From NCBI GenBank assembly GCA_031259655.1, contig JAIRLF010000374.1, positions 1 through 6,785 of the forward strand: a DNA stretch of 6,785 nt. Direction: 5' to 3'. Below are positions 1 to 5,363 of the stretch, one piece after another. Both the position numbers and the translations under genes were made by a program. Position 1 is the stretch's first letter, and every line of letters begins with the position of its first letter. Source of the DNA: Prevotellaceae bacterium. Its GTDB lineage: Bacteria > Bacteroidota > Bacteroidia > Bacteroidales > UBA932. Under the pieces are notes generated by a model. The model saw nothing but the letters and a program-made list of their open reading frames with translations. It searched no databases and was not told the origin of the DNA.

Positions 1-567
1 AGTATTAAAGGAACACAAACAGAACAAAATCTGTTGAAAGCATTCGCGGGAGAATCGCAAGCCCGCACTCGTTACACTTTTTTTGCAAGTGTCGCAAAAA
101 AAGAAGGTTATGAACAAATTTCTGCCATTTTCACCGAAACGGCCGAGCAGGAAAAAGAACACGCCAAACGGTTCTTCAAATTCCTCGAAGGCGGTATGCT
201 CGAAATCACGGCTTCGTTCCCCGCTGGAGTAATCGGTACAACCAAAGAAAATTTGGCTGCCGCCGCCGCCGGCGAAAACGAGGAATGGACAGAATTGTAC
301 CCCGAATTTGCGAATGTTGCCGAAGCAGAAGGCTTTAACGCTATCGCCGCCACTTTCCGCAACATTGCAAAGGTGGAAGCCGAACACGAAAAACGCTATC
401 TGACATTGCTGGAACGAGTAACAGAAGACAAAGTGTTTGAACGTGAAGAAGAAATCGAATGGCAATGCCGTAATTGCGGTTACGTGCACAAAGGTACAAA
501 AGCGCCGGAAGCATGCCCCTCTTGCCTGCATCCAAAAGCGTATTTCGAACCAAAAAAACCTTATTAA
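1..567 (+). CDS. rbr: Rubrerythrin (5' end cut by one codon)
   Basis: Rubrerythrin is a cytoplasmic diiron protein that reduces hydrogen peroxide to water with electrons from rubredoxin, protecting anaerobes from oxidative stress. The frame is open from base 1 and begins SIKGTQTEQNLLKAF, which matches the family N-terminus after its Met, so the ATG should lie immediately outside the window. An in-frame TTG at 34 is internal. Numbering from that Met, the protein is 189 aa, normal for the family. An N-terminal ferritin-like four-helix domain carries the expected iron ligands: E19, E52 and H55 (EKEH), E93, E96, E127 and H130 (EAEH). A C-terminal rubredoxin-like domain has C157-x2-C160 and C173-x2-C176 for a single iron. 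No key residue is missing. The next gene is on the same strand but has its own promoter, so the two are probably separate transcripts. Identification is secure. Confidence 0.96.
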   Translation, partial: SIKGTQTEQNLLKAFAGESQARTRYTFFASVAKKEGYEQISAIFTETAEQEKEHAKRFFKFLEGGMLEITASFPAGVIGTTKENLAAAAAGENEEWTELYPEFANVAEAEGFNAIAATFRNIAKVEAEHEKRYLTLLERVTEDKVFEREEEIEWQCRNCGYVHKGTKAPEACPSCLHPKAYFEPKKPY

Positions 568-584
568 ATCGTGCATTTATAATG

Positions 585-603
585 TCTTACAAAATAAGAT
601 TTT
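585..603 (+). terminator. Weak terminator-like hairpin after rubrerythrin
   Basis: TCTTA (585-589) and TAAGA (595-599) can form a 5-bp AT-rich stem with a 5-base loop, followed by TTTT at 600-603. The stem is weak and the T tract short, and it overlaps the likely -33 element of the next promoter. It is the only terminator candidate between the two genes, so termination here may be inefficient. Confidence 0.25.
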
Positions 604-630
604 GAAGGTTAAATATTTATTGTAAATTTG
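601..630 (+). promoter_or_regulatory. Bacteroidetes-type promoter for the Gfo/Idh/MocA gene
   Basis: TTTG at 601-604 and TAAATTTG at 623-630 match the Bacteroidetes -33 (TTTG) and -7 (TAnnTTTG) elements, with an 18-bp spacer that is slightly shorter than the usual 19-21. Transcription would begin near 636, leaving an AT-rich leader of about 30 bases before the ATG at 666. No Shine-Dalgarno site is present, as is normal in this phylum. Confidence 0.65.
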
Positions 631-665
631 CGGTTTTAAAATTAATAAAATTATTGTAATAATTT

Positions 666-2039
666 ATGAAAAGAAGAGATTTTTTGACAAGTGCAGCTCT
701 TATTGGTGCGGGAACGACCGTAGGCGCTTCGACTTTAGTTAGTTCGTGCAGTTCCCAATCGACCGGAAAAGCCAAAGTTTACACTCCCGATGAACTGGGA
801 ATGTATTCGTTTGTAAACATCGCTCCCGATGGTAAACCCTTGAAAGCCGCTTTAGTAGGTTGCGGAGACCGAGGCACCGGAGCGGCAACTCAATTTTTGA
901 AAGCAGGACCCAATGTTTCGATCATTGCCCTTGCCGACATCTTCCCCGACAGGATGGAACGCTGTCTGCAAATTCTTAAGGACAAACATAATAACGAAGT
1001 GCCTGAGGCAAACCGTTTTTTGGGGTTCGACGCTTATAAAAAAGTGTTGGCTATGCCCGAAATTGATGTAGTATTGCTTTGTACGCCAACTCATTTCCGT
1101 CCCGAACAATTTAAAGCGGCGGTAGAAGCGGGCAAACATGTCTTTATGGAAAAGCCCTGCGCAGTTGACCCTGCAGGGATTCGCACAGTGATAGCGGCTG
1201 CTAAAGTCGCTACGACCAAAGGTTTAACCGTGATTACCGGAAATCAACGCCGTCATCGTCGCGATTATTGGGAAGCATACATTCAAGTGAAAAACGGTTT
1301 GATTGGCGATGTTGTCTCTGCTTCGGCGCATTGGGATCAAGGCGCTTGGTGGAATAAACCGAAACGCGCCGAATGGAGCGATATGGAATACAATATTCGC
1401 AACTGGTTTAACATTAAATGGCTAAGCGGAGACCATATTCTTGACCAGGCTATTCACAATATCGACATCGTTACCTGGTTCATGGGCGAACGTCCTACAC
1501 GGGCGGTCGGTTTTGGCGGTCGCGCTCGACGTTATACGGGCGATATTTTCGACTTTTTCAGTGTTGATTATTATTACAACAATAATAAAAAAATGCTGAC
1601 CACAGCCCGTCAAATCGATGGTTGCGACACTAATGTCAGCGAACAGGTGTACGGCACCAAAGGCGTTGCTTTCTTAACCGATGACGGAAGAAATATGCAT
1701 ATTGAAGATTATGCCGGCAATACTGTCTGGACTTACGATTATAAGAATATGCCGGTGAATGGACCTTACGAACAGGAACATATTCACCTTGTTGAATCTA
1801 TCCGTCTGAACAAGAAAATCAATCAGTCCGAAGATTTGGCGTATTCGACTCAGGTTGCTATACTCGGACGCGAGGCTGCATACACGGGAAAAGCAATTAG
1901 TTGGGACGAAATCATGGCGTCTCCGCTTCGTTATGGTCCCGAAAAATACGAACTCGGCGCTCTTCCCGACTATCAGGAAGGCGTGGTTCCAAAACCCGGC
2001 AGAGCTTCGAAAGAGGCTATAGAAGCTGAAAAAAAATAG
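666..2039 (+). CDS. Tat-exported Gfo/Idh/MocA family oxidoreductase, probable lipoprotein
   Basis: This 457-aa protein belongs to the Gfo/Idh/MocA family of NAD(P)-dependent oxidoreductases, which mostly act on sugars, inositols and related polyols. The N-terminus MKRRDFLTSA has a twin-arginine motif followed by a hydrophobic stretch and a lipobox-like LVSSC with Cys at 28. This suggests folded export by the Tat system and possible lipid anchoring. The Rossmann domain starts at about 60 with the nucleotide-binding loop GCGDRG (65-70) and an acidic D91 at the end of the second strand. The family EKP motif is at 162-164. The C-terminal substrate domain contains DQAIHNID (260-267), where H264 is the likely catalytic histidine. 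It has its own promoter and is flanked by unrelated genes, so the substrate cannot be inferred from context. GH109 glycosidases share the fold and the Tat signal, but as I recall they carry a different residue pattern at the EKP position. Family assignment is secure; substrate is unknown. Confidence 0.92.
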   Translation: MKRRDFLTSAALIGAGTTVGASTLVSSCSSQSTGKAKVYTPDELGMYSFVNIAPDGKPLKAALVGCGDRGTGAATQFLKAGPNVSIIALADIFPDRMERCLQILKDKHNNEVPEANRFLGFDAYKKVLAMPEIDVVLLCTPTHFRPEQFKAAVEAGKHVFMEKPCAVDPAGIRTVIAAAKVATTKGLTVITGNQRRHRRDYWEAYIQVKNGLIGDVVSASAHWDQGAWWNKPKRAEWSDMEYNIRNWFNIKWLSGDHILDQAIHNIDIVTWFMGERPTRAVGFGGRARRYTGDIFDFFSVDYYYNNNKKMLTTARQIDGCDTNVSEQVYGTKGVAFLTDDGRNMHIEDYAGNTVWTYDYKNMPVNGPYEQEHIHLVESIRLNKKINQSEDLAYSTQVAILGREAAYTGKAISWDEIMASPLRYGPEKYELGALPDYQEGVVPKPGRASKEAIEAEKK

Positions 2040-2071
2040 CGCCTACAGTTAGTTACTTACTTCAAAATACT

Positions 2072-2124
2072 AAAAAAAACGCCTTCTTCTTATGCAGTCA
2101 AACTGCTCGGAAGAAGGTTTTTTT
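2072..2124. terminator. Bidirectional intrinsic terminator between converging genes
   Basis: CCTTCTTC (2082-2089) pairs perfectly with GAAGAAGG (2110-2117). The loop contains a second perfect stem, GCAGT (2094-2098) with ACTGC (2102-2106). A run of seven T follows at 2118-2124 and a run of eight A precedes at 2072-2079, so each strand reads as hairpin plus T tract. It lies 33 bases beyond the oxidoreductase stop on the plus strand and about 50 bases beyond the rny stop on the minus strand, and can serve both. Confidence 0.9.
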
Positions 2125-2172
2125 ATTGTTGCGGATTTATTTCCGTATCCTTTGATATCTTATTTCGATACC

Positions 2173-3711
2173 TTATTTCGCGTAAGCGATAGCCCTTGTT
2201 TCTCTAATAACGGTGATTTTGACCTGTCCGGGATAAGTCATTTCGTCCTGAATTTTCTTTGCAATATCGAACGAAAGTTTTTCGGCTTCCTGGTCGGTCA
2301 CTTTTTCGCTGCCGACAACGACCCTCAGTTCTCGTCCCGCCTGAATAGCGTACGTTTTCTGGACGCCGGGATGGCTTAATGCCAAGTCTTCCATTTCTTT
2401 CAACCGTTTGATATACGATTCGACAATCTCCCGCCTTGCTCCCGGACGAGCTCCCGAAATAGCGTCGCAAACTTGAATTATCGGAGCAATCAGCGTAGTC
2501 ATCTCTATTTCATCGTGATGTGCGCCGATAGCATTGCATATTTCCTGTTTTTCCTTGTATTTCTCCGCCAATTTCATACCCAAAATAGCATGAGGCAACT
2601 CCGGTTCGTCATCGGGGACTTTTCCTATATCGTGCAATAATCCTGCCCGTTTTGCGATTTTCGAGTTCAATCCTAATTCTGAAGCCATTATCGCACAAAG
2701 ATTTGCTACTTCGCGCGAATGTTGCAAAAGATTTTGACCGTACGAAGACCTGTATTTCATTTTGCCGACCAAACGCACGAGTTCGGGATGCAAGTTATGT
2801 ATTCCCAAGTCGATAGTTGTTTTTTTACCAACATCGACAATTTCTTCTTCTAACTGTGTACGCACTTTTTCGACTACTTCCTCGATTCGTGCAGGATGTA
2901 TTCGTCCATCGGTAACAAGTTGATGCAGCGCTAAACGTGCGATTTCACGGCGTACAGGGTCAAACGCCGAGAGTACAATCGCTTCCGGCGTATCATCGAC
3001 CACGATTTCCACTCCGGTAGCGGCTTCGAGCGCGCGTATATTGCGCCCTTCGCGACCAATGATGCGCCCTTTGACGTCGTCGTTTTCGATATTAAACACT
3101 GTGACGGAATTTTCTATCGCCGTTTCGGTTGCTACCCGTTGAATCGATTGCACGACAATGCGTTTAGCTTCCTTGCTTGCTGTCAATTTCGCTTCTTCGA
3201 TAGTGTCGTTGATATAAGTAAGCGCTTGAACTTTCGCATCTTCTTTAATTGATTCGATTAAAATTTCCCGGGCTTCATCGGCAGACATTCCTGCGACATT
3301 TTCCAACTTTTCTATCTGTTGTTTACGTATTTTGTCGTATTCTTCCGCCTTTTTCTCAATTTTGTCCAATTGTTGAGCAAGATTTTCTTTAAGGCTCTCT
3401 ATTTCTTTATTTTTTCTCTGATTTTCGTTGATTTGCTGATTCAGAGAATTTTCTTTTTGCTTTAGCCTGTTTTCTGTTTGAGCTATTTTTGAATTTCTTT
3501 CGTTAACAGACGATTCGTGTTCTTTCTTTAAATCCAAAAATTTCTCTTTTGCTTCGAGAATTTTTTTCTGTTTGATATTTTCCGCTTCGGTAGAAGCGTC
3601 TTTTATCAATTTGGCTGCAGTTTTTTTAACAATTCTGCGAGTGACGATGTATGCCAAAATTGCTGCAAATACGGTGATTGCAGCAGAAAGTATAATTATA
3701 TTTGTATCCAT
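2173..3711 (-). CDS. rny: Ribonuclease Y
   Basis: RNase Y is a membrane-anchored endoribonuclease that starts mRNA decay and processes some RNAs. The 512-aa length is typical. Visible parts in order: a transmembrane segment at about 4-23; a long charged coiled coil from about 35 to 135, rich in Lys, Glu and Gln; a KH RNA-binding domain with [12 protein letters not shown] at 215-226; and an HD metal-dependent phosphohydrolase domain. The HD domain has H331, the HD pair H360-D361 (LLHDIGK), H398 and H399 (GAHHD) and D416. The C-terminal tail ends TRAIAYAK as in full-length homologues. The ATG at 3711 places the membrane segment at the extreme N-terminus as expected. It is the last gene of a minus-strand group after the coiled-coil gene, zapA and 6S RNA. 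The 50 bases in front show no promoter match, so transcription may come through the 6S gene. Identification is secure. Confidence 0.97.
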   Translation of the reverse strand: MDTNIIILSAAITVFAAILAYIVTRRIVKKTAAKLIKDASTEAENIKQKKILEAKEKFLDLKKEHESSVNERNSKIAQTENRLKQKENSLNQQINENQRKNKEIESLKENLAQQLDKIEKKAEEYDKIRKQQIEKLENVAGMSADEAREILIESIKEDAKVQALTYINDTIEEAKLTASKEAKRIVVQSIQRVATETAIENSVTVFNIENDDVKGRIIGREGRNIRALEAATGVEIVVDDTPEAIVLSAFDPVRREIARLALHQLVTDGRIHPARIEEVVEKVRTQLEEEIVDVGKKTTIDLGIHNLHPELVRLVGKMKYRSSYGQNLLQHSREVANLCAIMASELGLNSKIAKRAGLLHDIGKVPDDEPELPHAILGMKLAEKYKEKQEICNAIGAHHDEIEMTTLIAPIIQVCDAISGARPGARREIVESYIKRLKEMEDLALSHPGVQKTYAIQAGRELRVVVGSEKVTDQEAEKLSFDIAKKIQDEMTYPGQVKITVIRETRAIAYAK

Positions 3712-3761
3712 TCATTTAAATTGTTTATATATTTTTAATTGATATTAATTTTTTCTATAAT

Positions 3762-3955
3762 AAAAACCCGCACGGCTTGCTGTTTGAGGAAACCCTGGAA
3801 ATACAGGGCGGAGATTCCGGATTAACTATCTCGAACGTCCATCGGTCGAAAACGACTCACCTCGAAAGGCTACAAGGCCTGTTCTAAATACTCCGAGTTA
3901 AACTCCTTTCGTTGTTTAATGTTGAGTTTCCCAAAGCGCAAAGCAACGTGCGGGC
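3762..3955 (-). ncRNA. ssrS: 6S RNA
   Basis: 6S RNA binds the housekeeping RNA polymerase holoenzyme by mimicking an open promoter and dampens transcription when growth slows. On the minus strand this roughly 188-nt segment folds into one long rod. The ends close by CCCGCACG (RNA 5' end, 3954-3947) pairing with CGTGCGGG (3774-3767). The stem continues through GCAA (3946-3943) with TTGC (3780-3777), TTTG (3786-3783) with CAAA (3935-3932), and GGAAAC (plus strand 3788-3793) with GTTTCC (3926-3931). A middle, less paired part then follows with a local hairpin CCCTG / CAGGG (3793-3797 with 3804-3808), and an apical hairpin GTCG-AAAA-CGAC (3845-3856). Length, closing stem, open middle and distal hairpin match 6S architecture. 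The position directly downstream of zapA on the same strand parallels the E. coli zapA-ssrS arrangement. A run of five T on the RNA strand (3766-3762) follows the closing stem and probably ends the transcript. Exact ends are estimated; no covariance-model search was possible. Confidence 0.85.
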
Positions 3956-3960
3956 TATGC

Positions 3961-3994
3961 TATTTTTATGCTACTCTATTCTATATTGTCCAAA
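3961..3994 (-). promoter_or_regulatory. Possible weak promoter for 6S RNA inside the end of zapA
   Basis: On the minus strand TTTG (3994-3991) lies 22 bases before TAAAAATA (3968-3961), which keeps only part of the TAnnTTTG consensus. The distance from that box to the predicted RNA start near 3955 is about right. The match is poor, so the RNA could instead be cut from a longer zapA transcript. Confidence 0.3.
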
Positions 3995-4281
3995 GAACCT
4001 TGTTTTTCCAAATAGACGCCCAATTTACGGTCAATCTTCTCTATTTCGGAACGCCTGAGGTCATTTAATTTCTGATTCTCAAGCAACTTACCTGTGACAT
4101 TAAGCAGGGCAATTGCCAATCTATCCTGCGTATCTTTGTCGGAATGCTCGTTGTAGTAGTATTCCATTCTATTCTTTATAAAAACCTCCGCGTTTCTGAG
4201 AATTTCTTCATCTTCTGCGGCTATTCTCATTCGATAGCTTCTTCCTGCGATGATTATATTTGCCACTACTTTATCATCCAT
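3976..4281 (-). CDS. zapA: Cell division protein ZapA
   Basis: ZapA is a small cytoplasmic protein that cross-links FtsZ protofilaments and stabilises the division ring. The 101-aa product has the family layout. A short beta-rich N-terminal head, VVANIIIAGRSYRMRI (residues 5-20), is followed by the characteristic AAEDEEILRNAEVFI (21-35). After that come the DRLAIALLNVTGKLL helix (53-67) and a long C-terminal coiled-coil helix to the end. It starts 4 bases after the stop of the preceding small coiled-coil gene, so the two are almost certainly translated from one message. 6S RNA and rny follow on the same strand. The ATG at 4281 gives the normal N-terminus (MDDK then the first strand). Confidence is high from the sequence pattern and from the neighbourhood, which is familiar in Bacteroidetes. 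Confidence 0.9.
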   Translation of the reverse strand: MDDKVVANIIIAGRSYRMRIAAEDEEILRNAEVFIKNRMEYYYNEHSDKDTQDRLAIALLNVTGKLLENQKLNDLRRSEIEKIDRKLGVYLEKQGSLDNIE

Positions 4282-4285
4282 TTTC

Positions 4286-4573
4286 TTATCTGTTTAAAAG
4301 AGATACACACGTTTCTATTTCCCGCACTAATTCATCAATAATTTTTTTTGCATCCGCTGCATCTCCTTTGGATTTGAAAGCCGTAGCGAACTTCAATCCC
4401 CTGTTCGCTCCTTTAAGCGCCTCAATTTCTGTCTCCATACTTTTGATTTGCTCTCTCAATTCCGTTATTTTTTCTCTATATAAAAGACCCTTTTCTTTCT
4501 CTTTTTCGTAAAGACCAATCAACTGCGAAACTTTTCCATCAAGAGCAATTGCTATTTTAACTTCATCGTCCAT
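4286..4573 (-). CDS. Small coiled-coil protein upstream of zapA, possible ZapA partner
   Basis: This 95-aa protein (from ATG at 4573) is mostly heptad-like helix. From about residue 5 to 58 it is dense in Lys, Glu, Leu and Ile (for example EKITELREQIKSMETEIEAL). A break near FKSKGDAADA is followed by a conserved-looking C-terminal helix, KIIDELVREIETCVSLLNR. It has no signal peptide or membrane segment. I recognise it as the short protein that commonly precedes zapA in Bacteroidetes, usually annotated as hypothetical. Its shape resembles ZapB and other divisome coiled-coil proteins, but that is an analogy, not a proven homology. An in-frame GTG at 4582 would add three residues (MWN). The predicted transcription start lies only about 5 bases before that GTG, so ATG at 4573 is preferred. 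The 4-base gap to zapA supports a shared role in division. The gene is convincing; its function is inferred from neighbourhood. Confidence 0.78.
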   Translation of the reverse strand: MDDEVKIAIALDGKVSQLIGLYEKEKEKGLLYREKITELREQIKSMETEIEALKGANRGLKFATAFKSKGDAADAKKIIDELVREIETCVSLLNR

Positions 4574-4592
4574 GTTCCACACATCTGTGATG

Positions 4593-4623
4593 CAAATTTA
4601 ATATAAAAAAATAATCCGGCAAC
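4593..4623 (-). promoter_or_regulatory. Bacteroidetes-type promoter for the coiled-coil gene-zapA-6S-rny unit
   Basis: On the minus strand GTTG (4623-4620) is followed after exactly 19 bases by TAAATTTG (4600-4593), a full match to TAnnTTTG and three of four bases at the -33 element. Transcription would start near 4587, giving a leader of only about 14 bases before the ATG at 4573. This supports that ATG over the upstream GTG. Confidence 0.65.
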
Positions 4624-4799
4624 TATTTTTTTGATATTTTTTTGCGCGATTTGAGCCTTCGTTAGAGAAATCAAGTAGTTAGAACGTGAAAAATAATTGC
4701 TCAACATAATGCTAAAAGAGGCTTTTTTCGTGATATGCGATGCCAAAATCTTATGTTTTTCGCAATTTTTGCCCATTCTGTTCACCACGTTTCGGAACT

Positions 4800-4898
4800 T
4801 TCGACGACTGCTGCGTCGTCGAAGATGTCGTCGACCACACAACAACGCCATAATCTACGTAGAGACGCGTGGAGACGCAATACGTCTCATCGACGACA
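4800..4898. repeat. Nested palindromic repeat cluster (REP-like)
   Basis: The 8-mer TCGACGAC or its reverse complement occurs four times: 4801-4808 (+), 4815-4822 (-), 4827-4834 (-) and 4890-4897 (+). The first pair makes a perfect 9-bp hairpin (4800-4808 with 4815-4823) with a TGCTGC loop. The outer pair (4826-4834 with 4890-4898) makes a 9-bp stem around a second set of repeats. Inside are the perfect palindrome TCTACGTAGA (4854-4863), GAGACGC twice (4862-4868, 4872-4878) and a stem GAGACG (4872-4877) with CGTCTC (4883-4888). The segment is clearly more GC-rich than its surroundings. The GAGACGC/CGTCTC core resembles GTAGAGACGC-type intergenic palindromes that I recall from Bacteroidetes and cyanobacteria, which would make this a degraded REP-like or miniature element. 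No transposase is present. Confidence 0.55.
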
Positions 4899-4946
4899 CC
4901 CACCTGCCAGGTCTTTTGAATTATTAAGGGAAGTGGAAATAAATAA

Positions 4947-4994
4947 GATACGCCGGTATATCGTCTTCGTAGTGGCGTATCGCATACGCCACTA
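4947..4994. repeat. Hairpin module with a repeated ATACGCC arm
   Basis: A perfect 11-bp stem with a CGC loop spans 4970-4994 (TAGTGGCGTAT with its complement). A further copy of the arm, GATACGCC at 4947-4954, can instead pair with GGCGTATC at 4974-4981, so two mutually exclusive hairpins are possible. Bases 4947-4962 also form an imperfect palindrome centred on CCGG. It lies about 50 bases beyond the previous cluster and shares its higher GC content. Confidence 0.6.
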
Positions 4995-5019
4995 ACGTTT
5001 AACATGTCTTATAATTGCC

Positions 5020-5035
5020 TTTCAGTCAACTGAAA
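5020..5035. repeat. Short perfect inverted repeat
   Basis: TTTCAGT (5020-5026) and ACTGAAA (5029-5035) are perfect inverted copies separated by CA. The size and symmetry would suit a dimeric regulator binding site, but no promoter is recognised next to it and chance occurrence in AT-rich DNA is possible. Confidence 0.35.
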
Positions 5036-5158
5036 CAATCATCATTCCTGATATCATGTTTATTGTTTATTAAAGGTGGAAAACTTGAGTATTAATTTCC
5101 CATTTCTTAGACAGGTGGTATAATTTCGTTAAACACGACTTGACTAATGCCAAATCGG

Positions 5159-5196
5159 AAAAAACAGACATTTTATTTGGTGTCTGTGATTTTTTT
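5159..5196. terminator. Intrinsic terminator with no gene in front of it
   Basis: ACAGACA (5164-5170) pairs with TGTCTGT (5181-5187), and two further T-G wobbles shorten the loop to TTATTT. A run of seven T follows at 5190-5196, giving a normal plus-strand terminator. A run of six A at 5159-5164 also allows minus-strand function. The nearest plus-strand gene upstream ends at 2039, so its purpose is not explained by annotated genes. It may end an unannotated transcript or insulate the downstream gene. Confidence 0.65.
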
Positions 5197-5243
5197 CGAA
5201 ATATTTACAGCGCTTTTCATCAAGCGTTTATTTGCATATATAT

Positions 5244-5258
5244 TTATGATTATCATAA
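5244..5258. repeat. 15-bp palindrome upstream of the phosphodiesterase gene
   Basis: TTATGAT (5244-5250) and ATCATAA (5252-5258) are perfect inverted copies around a single T. The site overlaps a possible weak promoter, TTTG (5231-5234) then 21 bases to TAACATTG (5256-5263, one mismatch to TAnnTTTG), so an operator role is conceivable. The perfect 8-mer TGTCGACA (5262-5269) adjoins it. Confidence 0.35.
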
Positions 5259-5304
5259 CATTGTCGACATCAATTGACAGACCGCGAAATCTTTTTGCAA
5301 CAAT

Positions 5305-5342
5305 TTTGTAAAATTTCAAAAATAATACCGTACATTTGTACG
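5305..5342 (+). promoter_or_regulatory. Promoter with embedded inverted repeat before the phosphodiesterase gene
   Basis: TACATTTG at 5331-5338 is a full match to the Bacteroidetes -7 element. TTTG at 5305-5308 is a possible -33 element with a slightly long 22-bp spacer. Transcription would start near 5345, about 20 bases before the ATG at 5364. The -7 box lies inside a perfect inverted repeat, CGTACA (5329-5334) - TT - TGTACG (5337-5342), so a protein bound there would block RNA polymerase. The leader before the ATG is AT-rich with no Shine-Dalgarno site. Confidence 0.55.
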
Positions 5343-5363
5343 TTTTTTTAATGATAATTTTAA

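Larger units (their letters stand above)
4583..5363. other. Gene-poor intergenic region rich in palindromes
   Basis: No reading frame here on either strand looks like a real protein. The longest open stretches (about 4552-4851 minus, 4697-4995 plus, 4751-5005 minus) give low-complexity Arg/His/Ser-rich translations caused by the repeats. From the left, the region holds the divergent promoter (4593-4623), about 170 bases of AT-rich DNA with nothing recognised, and the palindrome cluster 4800-4994. Further right are a short palindrome at 5020-5035, a terminator at 5159-5196, another palindrome at 5244-5258 and the promoter/operator-like site at 5305-5342. Bases 5200-5243 contain only a small CGCTT/AAGCG hairpin (5211-5226). 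No tRNA or other known RNA was recognised. Confidence 0.7.

Noticed and set aside
34..567. Rubrerythrin starting at an internal TTG
   Set aside because: The frame is open to base 1 and the upstream residues SIKGTQTEQNL match the family N-terminus, so the true start lies just outside the window.
666..2039. GH109 alpha-N-acetylgalactosaminidase assignment for the oxidoreductase
   Set aside because: It shares the fold and Tat signal, but the canonical EKP motif at 162-164 favours an ordinary Gfo/Idh/MocA enzyme; the GH109 motif difference is from memory.
2092..2379. Plus-strand 95-codon open frame opposite the end of rny
   Set aside because: It starts inside the terminator hairpin and is antisense to the conserved C-terminus of RNase Y.
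3762..3955. Riboswitch or leader element for rny
   Set aside because: The segment closes on itself with a long end-to-end stem of about 188 nt and a T tract well before rny, which fits a free-standing 6S RNA better than a leader sensor.
4552..4851. Minus-strand 99-codon open frame overlapping the zapA-unit promoter
   Set aside because: It overlaps the coiled-coil gene start, has an Arg-rich translation derived from the palindromes and resembles no family.
4800..4994. CRISPR array
   Set aside because: The repeats are short (8-11 bases), inverted rather than regularly spaced direct copies, and no cas gene is present.
4697..5005. Several 76-86 codon open frames on both strands across the repeat cluster
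   Set aside because: They arise from GC-richer palindromic DNA, overlap each other on opposite strands and give low-complexity translations with no recognisable domain.
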